Assembly (NCBI RefSeq): GCF_000718005.1
Contig: NZ_JODV01000020.1
Source: Actinoalloteichus_B caeruleus
Lineage (GTDB): Bacteria > Actinomycetota > Actinomycetes > Mycobacteriales > Pseudonocardiaceae
Length of the DNA stretch: 64,000 nucleotides
Strand: one strand, 5' to 3'
A program made the translations under genes and the position numbers. This document shows positions 36,791 through 44,473 of this stretch, one piece after another; positions within the stretch are counted from its first letter, which is position 1; each line of letters starts with the position of its first letter. A model generated the notes under the pieces. The model was not told where the DNA came from. It saw only the letters and a list, made by a program, of their open reading frames with translations, and did no database searches.

Positions 36791-37702
36791 GTGGGGCCCG
36801 TGATTCGCGAGATGCTGGTGCCAACGGGTACCGCGGACCCCGATCTGCACGAACTTGAGCTCGTCGACGCTCCTCCGACCGGGGTAGGGCCGGGCGGCTG
36901 GGGAGGCGCACCGGGAACCGGGTCGTCGGGCGCCGGGGCGACGGTCGTGGCACCGATCCCGCCCGATCCCGAACAGACCGTGCGGCACGCCTTCCCCGTG
37001 GTCCCGGTGGGGGCACCGCCCGCTCCGGGGCCGGTCGCGCCGCCGGTGTCCTCGTCCGGGCATCCCCTGCCCGGTTCCCGGGGAGAACACGTCCTCCAGG
37101 AGCGGCACGGCACCGAGCGGCGTGCGCGGCGCTTCTACCAGGAGCAGATGCTCGACCGCCTGAACGACGAGATGGCACGGTTCGTGGGCCGGATGGAGAT
37201 GGCCTTCGTGGCCACCGCCGACGGGTCGGGGGAGTGCGACGCCTCGCTGCGCTCGGGCCCGCCCGGTTTCATCCGGGTGCTCGACCCGCACCACCTCGCC
37301 TACCCCGAGTACCGGGGCAACGGCGTCATGGCCAGCCTCGGCAACATCGAGGAGAACCCCCACGTCGGGATCCTCATGCTGGACCTGGTCCAGGACCTGA
37401 TCGGACTGCATGTCAACGGTCGCGCCAGCGTGGTCGAGGACGCCGAACTGCGAGCGAGGCACTCCGACCTGCCCGAGGACGACAACCGTGGCAGGACGCC
37501 CGAACGGTGGGTCGTCGTCCGGGTCGAGGAGGCCTATGTCCACTGCCGCAAGCACATCCCTCGGATGATGCCGGTGCCACGGGACCGATCCTGGGGCACC
37601 GACGACGCGCGGCGCAAGGGTGGCGACTACTTCGAGGCCAAGGGTGATGAGCGGCCCTGGAGCCCCGCCCCGGAACGGCACTCGGAGCCGGCCTCGGGGT
37701 GA
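36791..37702 (+). CDS. PPOX-fold (pyridoxamine 5'-phosphate oxidase-like) flavoprotein
   Basis: A 303-residue protein with a Pro/Gly-rich N-terminal extension (about 1-95) and a split-barrel FMN or F420-binding domain (about 110-260: MEMAFVATADGSGECDASLRSGP, then GNGVMASLGNIEENPHVGILMLD). This subgroup is often found beside globins or reductases. GTG 36791 is the first start; ATG 36812 is possible. Divergent from the flavohaemoglobin, with about 220 bp of shared promoter space. Confidence 0.8.
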   Translation: MGPVIREMLVPTGTADPDLHELELVDAPPTGVGPGGWGGAPGTGSSGAGATVVAPIPPDPEQTVRHAFPVVPVGAPPAPGPVAPPVSSSGHPLPGSRGEHVLQERHGTERRARRFYQEQMLDRLNDEMARFVGRMEMAFVATADGSGECDASLRSGPPGFIRVLDPHHLAYPEYRGNGVMASLGNIEENPHVGILMLDLVQDLIGLHVNGRASVVEDAELRARHSDLPEDDNRGRTPERWVVVRVEEAYVHCRKHIPRMMPVPRDRSWGTDDARRKGGDYFEAKGDERPWSPAPERHSEPASG

Positions 37703-37851
37703 GGCCGCCCCCTCCGCCGACCGGCCCTCCCGACTCGGCCGGGTGGCGGTACTCACACCCGCGCTCGGACGTTCCCGGTTCGCCCGGTCGATTCGGACAT
37801 CCCGGTCCCTGGTCTGTCAGACTTGAGGGGGTGGGAGCGAGGGGGACCAGG

Positions 37852-38355
37852 GTGAACCCGACACGCATGGACGGTTCGACGATGGCCGTGAACGGGCCGG
37901 AGCGGCTGGGCACGGGCGCCGACGGCACCCGTGGGGCCGCGGCCGACAGTGTCGAGCGCGAGTTGACCATCCTCTTCCGCCGCGCCAAGCAGAGCACGGC
38001 CAGACTCGCCTCGCAGATCCACGTGGAGCTGGAGCCGGCCGCCTACGGCACGCTGTCGATGATCGCCGAGCGCGGCCCCGTCAGGGGGACCGACGTGGTC
38101 GACCTGCTCAACCTCGACAAGTCCACCATCAGCCGGCAGCTGAGCAAGCTGGTGGAGCTGCGGCTCATCGAACGGGTGCCGGACCCCGTCGACGGCCGCG
38201 CGCGGCGCGTGCAGCTCACCGACCTGGGGTCGCGGCGGCTCCGGGAGGTTCGGGAGCGGCGGCGGGAGCGCCTGGACGAGCAGCTCGCCGAGTGGCCGAC
38301 CTCCGACCTGACCGAGCTGGCGCGCCTCCTCAACCGGCTGAACGAGGCCTTCTGA
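37852..38355 (+). CDS. MarR-family regulator
   Basis: A 167-residue winged-helix regulator (HTH about 70-110: RGTDVVDLLNLDKSTISRQLSKLVELRLIERVPDPVDGRARR). GTG 37852 is chosen for the GAGGGGGA element about 6-9 nt upstream; an ATG at 37867 is an alternative. Converges with the alpha/beta hydrolase (13-nt gap). Its target is not adjacent; the MarR-like box before the drug exporter (40410) is one candidate. Confidence 0.88.
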   Translation: MNPTRMDGSTMAVNGPERLGTGADGTRGAAADSVERELTILFRRAKQSTARLASQIHVELEPAAYGTLSMIAERGPVRGTDVVDLLNLDKSTISRQLSKLVELRLIERVPDPVDGRARRVQLTDLGSRRLREVRERRRERLDEQLAEWPTSDLTELARLLNRLNEAF

Positions 38356-38368
38356 CCGGGACGTCTCC

Positions 38369-39217
38369 TCAGGCCGCGAGCGCCCCCCGCAGCCAGGGCG
38401 CCACCACGGGCAGCACGTGGTGGGGCAGCATCGCGCCCAGGTGGTCGAGCCCGTCGAGCAGCTCCACGTCCCAGCCAGCCTCCGCGAGTTCGGCGCGGCC
38501 CCGCATGAGCCCGCCCGCGATGTCCACCGTGACCCCACCCCAGGACTCCGGGTAGACGATGGTGTCGGCGGCGCCGGCGAAGCACAGCCGGGGGCAGCGC
38601 ACCGACGCGGCAGCCGCCCGGTCGTCGAAGCCCGTCAGGGCCTCGTACAGGGTGACGAACTGCCGGGTCCGCTCCGGCGGGGCGGAGATCTCGACGGTGT
38701 CCCAGTCCGGTTCGCCCCCGCCGTCGGTCTCCTGGCGCCCGTCGTGGCCGCCAGCCTCGGCGCGCCGGTGTGCGGACGTGGTGACCTCGAGCATCTCGGC
38801 GTAGGGGCCGTTCAGGGCGGGGAATCCGCCCATGACGAGCGCGGAGAGCCGGTCGGTCCTGATCGCGAGCTGGAGCCCGGCCAGGGCGAGCCAGGAGTAG
38901 CCGTAGTAGGCGAAGCTCTCCGCCTCGACCGCGTCGGCGACCGCGAGGATGTCGGCCGCGACGTTCCCGGGGGTCAGGGTGGTGGGTTTGGGCCGGCCCA
39001 TGACGTGGCCCTCGTAGTCGAAGGCGACGACGCGGAAGCGGTCGCTCAGCCCGTCGACCAGCGCGCGCCCCAGGGCGGGGTCGGCGCCCCACCTCCGCAT
39101 CTCCTCGGCCCGGTCCCCGGTGATCGGGGTGGGGTCCACCGGGAGCAGCACGGTGGGCCCGCTCCCCGTGATCTCCAGGTCAAGCCGGTCGCCGTCGTGC
39201 GTGGTGCTGTGCCCCAT
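38369..39217 (-). CDS. Alpha/beta hydrolase
   Basis: A 282-residue alpha/beta hydrolase. The nucleophile elbow is YGYSWLAL, so the usual G-x-S-x-G is G-x-S-x-L, an uncommon variant; the acid and His are likely in AGAADTIVYPES and GLDHLGAM near the C-terminus. Oxyanion-hole region VLLPVDPTP is also atypical. Substrate unknown. Divergent from the TetR gene with two TetR-type boxes between, so the pair is likely co-regulated. Confidence 0.82.
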   Translation of the reverse strand: MGHSTTHDGDRLDLEITGSGPTVLLPVDPTPITGDRAEEMRRWGADPALGRALVDGLSDRFRVVAFDYEGHVMGRPKPTTLTPGNVAADILAVADAVEAESFAYYGYSWLALAGLQLAIRTDRLSALVMGGFPALNGPYAEMLEVTTSAHRRAEAGGHDGRQETDGGGEPDWDTVEISAPPERTRQFVTLYEALTGFDDRAAAASVRCPRLCFAGAADTIVYPESWGGVTVDIAGGLMRGRAELAEAGWDVELLDGLDHLGAMLPHHVLPVVAPWLRGALAA

Positions 39218-39259
39218 CGTGTCGCGCTCCTCGCCGGGGCGATCGGCCCCGATATCCCT

Positions 39260-39304
39260 TTACGTCGTACGGTGATGTGCGGGCGACAATACATTACGTT
39301 GTAA
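39260..39304. promoter_or_regulatory. TetR boxes between the hydrolase and its regulator
   Basis: TTACGTCGTA (39260-39269) and TTACGTTGTAA (39294-39304) share the TTAC-N3-GTA core; the second is a perfect TTAC-GTT-GTAA dyad. Placed between divergent starts, they are the likely TetR binding sites. Confidence 0.72.
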
Positions 39305-39314
39305 GGAGATGTGG

Positions 39315-40160
39315 GTGGCGGTCATCGGAGGTCGGGGAGACGCGGACCTGACCATGCGGCTGTTGTGGGCGGGGTCCGAGCGCGGGCCGTCGCGGTCCGC
39401 ACCGGGTCCCAGGCAAAGCCTCACCGCGTCGGCGATCGTCGAGGCGGCGATCGGCCTCGCGGACGAGGAGGGTCTCGCGGGACTGTCGATGCGCGCCGTC
39501 GGGGAACGGCTCGGGCGGTCCGCGATGGCGCTCTACACCTACGTGCCGGGGAAGGCCGAGCTGGTGGACCTGATGTACGACCAGGCGCACGCCGACTTCT
39601 CCGGCGCGTGCGAGGAGGCGGCGGACTGGAGGTCGGGCGTCCTGGAGTGGGCGGTCGAGTTGCGTGATCTCTACCTGCGTCATCCGTGGGTCCTCCAGGT
39701 CTCGCACGCCCGCCCGGTCCTCGGGCCGCACGAGCAGGTCGTCTTCGAGGCCCTTGCTGGGCTCCTCCGGTCCACCGAGCTGCCGGGGCGGGTGCTGCGG
39801 GGAGCGGTCAGCGCCCTCTTCCACCACGTCCGGGGTTCCGCGCGCACGGCGGCCGAGGCGGGCCGGGCCGCCGCCGAGACGGGGGTGCCCGACCGGGAGT
39901 GGTGGACGCGCCGCTCCACCCTGCTGCGCGAGGTCGCCCCCGACTTCGCCGAGCGGTTCCCGCACTCCGTCCGCCTGGCTGGCGACGCGTCGGCGGGCCA
40001 GGGCGGCGGGACGCGGGACTCGGCCGGGGCGGAACGAGCGGAGCGGGGGTGGGCTCGTGGGGTCGACGCGGTCTTCGTCGCCGGGCTCACCGTCCTGCTG
40101 GACGGTCTCTCCTCGGCAACCGCCGGGGTGGATGGGCGGGGAGAAGCCTCCGAGGGCTGA
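39315..40160 (+). CDS. TetR-family regulator
   Basis: A 281-residue TetR/AcrR regulator with TetR_C-like ligand domain. The HTH is SMRAVGERLGRSAMALYTYVPGKAEL (about 55-80). AAGGAG at 39303-39308 sits 6 nt before GTG 39315 but abuts ATG 39309, so the GTG is preferred. A basic N-terminal extension precedes the HTH. It probably controls itself and the divergent alpha/beta hydrolase. Confidence 0.88.
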   Translation: MAVIGGRGDADLTMRLLWAGSERGPSRSAPGPRQSLTASAIVEAAIGLADEEGLAGLSMRAVGERLGRSAMALYTYVPGKAELVDLMYDQAHADFSGACEEAADWRSGVLEWAVELRDLYLRHPWVLQVSHARPVLGPHEQVVFEALAGLLRSTELPGRVLRGAVSALFHHVRGSARTAAEAGRAAAETGVPDREWWTRRSTLLREVAPDFAERFPHSVRLAGDASAGQGGGTRDSAGAERAERGWARGVDAVFVAGLTVLLDGLSSATAGVDGRGEASEG

Positions 40161-40302
40161 GATGGCGCCACCATCGCCCTGACCCCGGCCGGCCACGGGT
40201 CGGCCCCACGGTCGTGGCCCCTTGGACCCGGCCCTGGAGCGCGCCCTTCCCCGGTTGGCGCCGATCTCCGGCCTTCCCGTGCTCGGCGTCCCGCGCGGTC
40301 CC

Positions 40303-40344
40303 GGTGGCGGGAGGCGCGGCGTCGGTGGCGGGAGGCGCGGCGTC
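40303..40344 (+). repeat. Two-copy 21-bp tandem repeat
   Basis: A 21-bp GC-rich unit (40303-40323) is repeated exactly at 40324-40344 in the gap before the drug exporter. No coding or regulatory role is evident. Confidence 0.8.
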
Positions 40345-40409
40345 GGACATCCACGCGGTAAGCCATCTCACCCGGAGAGGCGTGGTGGGCACTCCGCCGC
40401 GAGCGTAAA

Positions 40410-40424
40410 GTTGCATAAGGCAAC
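40410..40424. promoter_or_regulatory. MarR-type operator before the drug exporter
   Basis: GTTGC-ATAAG-GCAAC is a perfect 5-bp dyad with the TTGC(A/N)TAAGGCAA pattern common for MarR regulators, 34 bp before GTG 40458. Confidence 0.6.
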
Positions 40425-40457
40425 TAATGACTCCAGGAGAGTTCGGGGGAGCACCAG

Positions 40458-42107
40458 GTGGTGGTGTCAGGCGGGACGCAGGACGCGGCGGCGGTCGTCG
40501 CGACGGGCGCGGCGGTGCACCCGGGGCCGGACGACCAGCCCCCGATGTCCCACCGCGAGATCATGCGTGTCTTCTCCGGACTGCTGCTCGCGCTGCTGGT
40601 CGCCATCCTCAGCTCGACCATCGTGGCGAACGCGCTGCCCACCATCACCGCCGAACTCGGCGGCACCCAGGCCCAGTACACGTGGGTGGTCACGGCCACC
40701 CTGCTCGGCGCGACCGCGACCACCCCGGTGTGGGGCAAGCTCGCCGACCTCTTCAGCAAGAAGCTGCTCCTCCAGATCGCGCTCTCCGTCTTCACGATCG
40801 GCTCGGTGCTGGGCGGCCTCGCCCAGTCGATGCCGATGCTGATCGGGTTCCGGGCGGTGCAGGGACTCGGCCTTGGCGGCGTGCAGGCCCTCGTCCAGGT
40901 CGTCATCGCCGCGATGATCAGCCCGAGGGAACGCGGCCGGTACAGCGGTTACCTGGGGGCGGTCTTCGCCGTGGGCACGGTCAGCGGTCCGCTGATCGGC
41001 GGCCTCATCGTCGACACCCCCTGGCTCGGATGGCGGTGGTGCTTCCTCGCGGGTGTCCCGGTCGCGGTGGCGGCGCTCGTGGTCATCGGCCGCACGCTGC
41101 GCCTGCCGACCGTCCGCCGCCCGGTGCGGGTGGACTGGCTCGGGGCGACGCTGCTGGTGGGAGGCGTGAGCCTGCTGCTGGTGTGGGTGTCCCTGGCCGG
41201 TCAGTCGTTCGCCTGGGCGTCGCCGACCACGGCGTTGCTGGTCGGAGGTGCGGTGGTGCTCCTCGGACTGGCCGTCCTCGTGGAGGCGAGGGCGGTCGAC
41301 CCGGTCGTCCCGCTCCGCTTCTTCCGGGACCGGACGACCGCGCTCTCCGTCGTCGCCGGCGTCGGGACGGGGGTGGCGATGTTCGGAGTTCCCGTGTTCG
41401 TCGGCCAGTACTTCCAGGTGGGCAGGGGGTACTCGCCCACCGTGGCCGGGCTGATGACGATCCCGTTGGTGCTGTCGCTCGCGTTCACCTCCACCCTCTC
41501 CGGTCAGCTGATCAGCAGGTCGGGGCGGTGGAAGCGGTTCCTGCTCGTGGGCGCGGTGGCGTTGCCGGTCGGGCTCGGTCTGTTGGCGACGATCGACCAC
41601 CGGACGGACCTGGTGCTGGTGGGGGTGTTCCTCGCCGTCGTGGGCGCGGGGGTGGGGTTGTGCGCGCAGAACCTCGTCCTGGCCGTGCAGAACACCGTTC
41701 CCGCCCGTGACCTCGGATCGGCGACGGCCCTGGTCACCTTCTTCCGATCCCTCGGAGGCGCCTCCGGCGTGTCGGCGCTCGGCGCCGTGCTGTCCGCCAG
41801 CGTGGCCGCCCGGGTGGGGACGGGAGGCGGCCAGAGCGCTTCCCTGGATCTCGCGGGGCTCCCCGAGGGGGTCCGGGCGGAGGTGATGACGGCGTTCGGC
41901 GACGCCACCGGAACGGTCTTCCTCGTCGCCGCGCTGGCCGCCCTGGTGGCGCTGTTCGCGGTCCTCGGCATCCGGGAGGTGCCGCTGCGGACCACCGTCG
42001 ACGTGGAGCACGCCGTGCCGGCTCCCGCCGTGGGTGCGCCCGTACCGAGCCCGGGTACTCCGGCCGGATCGGCTGGGCGGTCCGGGGATGGTGCTGACCG
42101 CGGGTGA
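40458..42107 (+). CDS. MFS multidrug exporter, DHA2 (14-helix) family
   Basis: A 549-residue transporter of the DHA2 family. Motif C lies in SGPLIGGLIVDTPWLGWRW (helix 5), motif A in GKLADLFSKK, and the opening LSSTIVANALPTI is the family helix 1 signature. About 14 hydrophobic helices are visible; both ends are polar and Pro-rich. GTG 40458 with GGGGGAG upstream. Likely drug or antibiotic efflux by proton antiport, under MarR control. Confidence 0.93.
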   Translation: MVVSGGTQDAAAVVATGAAVHPGPDDQPPMSHREIMRVFSGLLLALLVAILSSTIVANALPTITAELGGTQAQYTWVVTATLLGATATTPVWGKLADLFSKKLLLQIALSVFTIGSVLGGLAQSMPMLIGFRAVQGLGLGGVQALVQVVIAAMISPRERGRYSGYLGAVFAVGTVSGPLIGGLIVDTPWLGWRWCFLAGVPVAVAALVVIGRTLRLPTVRRPVRVDWLGATLLVGGVSLLLVWVSLAGQSFAWASPTTALLVGGAVVLLGLAVLVEARAVDPVVPLRFFRDRTTALSVVAGVGTGVAMFGVPVFVGQYFQVGRGYSPTVAGLMTIPLVLSLAFTSTLSGQLISRSGRWKRFLLVGAVALPVGLGLLATIDHRTDLVLVGVFLAVVGAGVGLCAQNLVLAVQNTVPARDLGSATALVTFFRSLGGASGVSALGAVLSASVAARVGTGGGQSASLDLAGLPEGVRAEVMTAFGDATGTVFLVAALAALVALFAVLGIREVPLRTTVDVEHAVPAPAVGAPVPSPGTPAGSAGRSGDGADRG

Positions 42108-42151
42108 CGGCCTCGCCCGTGCGGTACCGCCGTCACCTGGAAGGCGTCACC

Positions 42152-42188
42152 CTGTGGAGTTGTCCACGGACTGTGGATAACTCCACAG
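42152..42188. repeat. Hairpin I with two inverted DnaA boxes
   Basis: Arms of 16 nt (42152-42167 and 42173-42188) pair with one mismatch around a 5-nt loop. The mismatch is at the G/A difference between TTGTCCAC and TTATCCAC. Confidence 0.8.
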
Positions 42189-42199
42189 CCGGCGGCCGT

Positions 42200-42242
42200 C
42201 CGCCCCAAGTTATCCACAGGCTGTGTGGACAACTTGGGGCGG
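42200..42242. repeat. Hairpin II with two inverted DnaA boxes
   Basis: Arms of 19 nt (42200-42218 and 42224-42242) pair with one mismatch around a 5-nt loop; again the mismatch is the G/A position of the two DnaA-box types. It may also terminate transcription of the exporter. Confidence 0.8.
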
Positions 42243-42379
42243 AACTGTGGATTTGGCGTGGACTGGCTGTGGATAGTTGGGGATAACTGGGGATCAGTTG
42301 GGGATATCCGGTGGAGAACTCGGCACCGGCCGGGCGTGTCTGTGGATAACTCCCGGTGTCACCCCGCGTGGGGACGCCC

Positions 42380-44032
42380 TCAGCCCACGCCGTCCTTCTC
42401 CCGATCGGAGGGCTCCGGCGGCGAGCCGGCCGACGACCCGGAGGTGTCCTGGTCCACCGGTCGGATCTCCCCGGACTTCAGCTTGCCGAGGAAGTCCCTC
42501 AACTCGCGCTTGACGATGGGCGCGAGCAGGTAGAGGCCCAGGATGTTGAAGAAGGCCACCCCGAACAGCACCGCGTCGGCGAAGTTCAGCACCGGCCCCA
42601 GGGTGAGGACCGTTCCGACGACGATGAACGAGCAGAAGACCGCCTTGTAGACGTACTGGCTGACCATGCTCCCGCCGAACAGGTGAACCCAGGCCCGCTC
42701 CCCGTAGTAGCTCCAGGTGATGATGGTGGAGATGGCGAAGAGCGCGACGGCCAGCGCGAGGACCCAGGGGAACCACGGCAGCACGGTGGCGAACGCCTCC
42801 GAGGTGACCACGACGCCCTCCGGAGTGTCCCCGGTCGCCTGGTAGACCTCGCGTGAGTCGTCGTAGAACTGGGTGCGCGCGATGACCACGGTCAGCGCCG
42901 TCATGGTGCAGATGATCACCGTGTCGATGAACGGCTCGAGCAGGGCCACCAGGCCCTCGGTGACCGGGTGCCGCGTGCGGACGGCGGCGTGGGCGATCGG
43001 CGCCGAGCCGACGCCGGCCTCGTTGGAGAACGCGGCCCGCTGGAACCCGATGATCATCACGCCGATGACACCACCGGCAACGCCCTCCGGCGCGAAGGCA
43101 CCGGAGAAGATCGCGCCCACGGCGGCGGGCACGGACTCGATGTTGACCAGGATCACCACCAGGCAGGCGAGGACGTAGATGATGCCCATCGCCGGCACGA
43201 GCTTCTCGGTGACCTTGCCGATGGACTTGATGCCACCGACGATGACCAGTGCCACGATGCCGGCGAGCAGCAGGCCGAAGAGGAAGGCGGCTCCCCCGCT
43301 GGCGAGGAAGCCGTCATCGCCCCCGGTCACCGAACGCAGCTGGGCGAAGGTCTGGTTGGCCTGGAACATGTTCCCGCCGGCCACGGCGAAGAACAGGAGC
43401 ATCACTGAGGCGCCGAAGGCGAGGACCTTGCCGACCCCGCGTCCCACGCCGTTCGGGAAGCGCTCGGCGAGCCCCTTCCGCAGGTAGTACATCGGGCCGC
43501 CGGAGACCTGGCCCTTCTCGTCGATCTCCCGGTACTTCACGCCCAGGGTGCACTCGACGAACTTGGTGCACATGCCGAGGAGGCCGGCGACGATCATCCA
43601 GAAGGTGGCTCCGGGGCCTCCGATGACCATCGCCACGCCGACACCCGCGATGTTGCCGAGGCCGACCGTGCCGGACAGCGCCGAGGACAGCGCCTGGAAG
43701 TGGGTGATCTCGCCCGGTTCGTCCGCCCGGGTGTACTTGCCCCTCGCCACCTGGATGGCCAGCTTGAACTTCCCGAACTGCACGAGGCCGAAGTACGCGC
43801 TGAATACGGCCGCGGCGATCCCGAGCCAGATGACGATGAAGGGGAAGCTGCCCCCGAAGAGTGAAACCTCGAAGAAGATGACCGAGGAGAAGAAGCCCTC
43901 GATCGGTTCGAACACGCGGTTGATGGAGTCCTCGATGCCGGAAAGGACTCCACCATCCTGCGCGAGGAGGACGGGCGACGGGTCGCCGGTCGGCGGACTT
44001 GGCGGCGACGCCGCCGTTGTGATGTGTGACAT
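42380..44032 (-). CDS. Sodium/alanine symporter (AlsT/AGCS family)
   Basis: A 550-residue AGCS transporter importing alanine or glycine with Na+. Family signatures: FSAYFGLVQFGKF (N-terminal), GTVGLGNIAGVGVAMVIGGPGATFWM, GGPMYYLRKGL, GFQRAAFSNEAGVGSAPIAHAAV and LEPFIDTVIICTMTAL. About 10-11 helices. The N-terminus is about 45 residues longer than usual and carries one more helix-like stretch. ATG 44032; ribosome binding site weak. Convergent with the exporter across the DnaA-box cluster. Confidence 0.94.
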   Translation of the reverse strand: MSHITTAASPPSPPTGDPSPVLLAQDGGVLSGIEDSINRVFEPIEGFFSSVIFFEVSLFGGSFPFIVIWLGIAAAVFSAYFGLVQFGKFKLAIQVARGKYTRADEPGEITHFQALSSALSGTVGLGNIAGVGVAMVIGGPGATFWMIVAGLLGMCTKFVECTLGVKYREIDEKGQVSGGPMYYLRKGLAERFPNGVGRGVGKVLAFGASVMLLFFAVAGGNMFQANQTFAQLRSVTGGDDGFLASGGAAFLFGLLLAGIVALVIVGGIKSIGKVTEKLVPAMGIIYVLACLVVILVNIESVPAAVGAIFSGAFAPEGVAGGVIGVMIIGFQRAAFSNEAGVGSAPIAHAAVRTRHPVTEGLVALLEPFIDTVIICTMTALTVVIARTQFYDDSREVYQATGDTPEGVVVTSEAFATVLPWFPWVLALAVALFAISTIITWSYYGERAWVHLFGGSMVSQYVYKAVFCSFIVVGTVLTLGPVLNFADAVLFGVAFFNILGLYLLAPIVKRELRDFLGKLKSGEIRPVDQDTSGSSAGSPPEPSDREKDGVG

Positions 44033-44473
44033 GGCATGACAGTGCACGGGGAAACCCCGGTTCGCCGCAAGAGGGCGGGCCGAATTTGATGCGGAGCGTA
44101 ACATTTGTTACTGCCCCGTTTCGGTTCATTGCGGTGACATATGCCCTAGCCACGGGGATGTGGGCGGGTTCGCGGTCGCGGCGAGTAGTGATCCGTATCA
44201 CGGATGGTTCATGATTGCTCCTTCCGGGCGCGTTCCGCCATCGCGGCGACCGCAGCGGACGTCGCCCGTTGGCGGCGAGCGTGCTCATCGCGTCCCGCTC
44301 GCCTCGCTCATGGGGTGGGTCGGCGGTCTCGTTCGCGTGCGGGTGATCGTCGAACCGGGGTGAGGGCCGGTGGGGTCGTGTACTCCGGAGCTCGAACCCG
44401 CCCAATCGCAAGTGGTGCGGGTCACACACTTCTGGGGTATTTTTCGCACTCAGTGACTCACGGGAGGTGGCGG
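44033..44473. other. Divergent promoter region of the two transporters
   Basis: About 440 bp. At 44098-44111 GTAAC-ATTT-GTTAC is a perfect 5-bp dyad close to the alsT start and a likely operator. Near 44437 TATTTT, 30 bp before the DASS start, may be its -10. No gene is supported. Confidence 0.55.

Larger units (their letters stand above)
42152..42349. promoter_or_regulatory. DnaA-box cluster outside a dnaA locus
   Basis: Within about 200 bp there are four exact DnaA boxes (TTATCCACA type at 42172-42180 minus, 42210-42218 plus, 42341-42349 minus; TTGTCCACA at 42224-42232 minus), and near-matches at 42160-42168, 42246-42254, 42268-42276 and 42278-42286. The cluster lies between convergent genes. 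There is no dnaA or dnaN beside it, so it is more likely a DnaA-titrating or regulatory site than the origin. Confidence 0.75.

Noticed and set aside
42152..42349. Reading the DnaA-box cluster as the chromosomal origin
   Set aside because: No dnaA, dnaN, rpmH or gyrB nearby, and the stretch is much shorter than known actinobacterial origins. A non-origin DnaA-binding site fits better, although a whole-genome skew plot would be needed to be certain.
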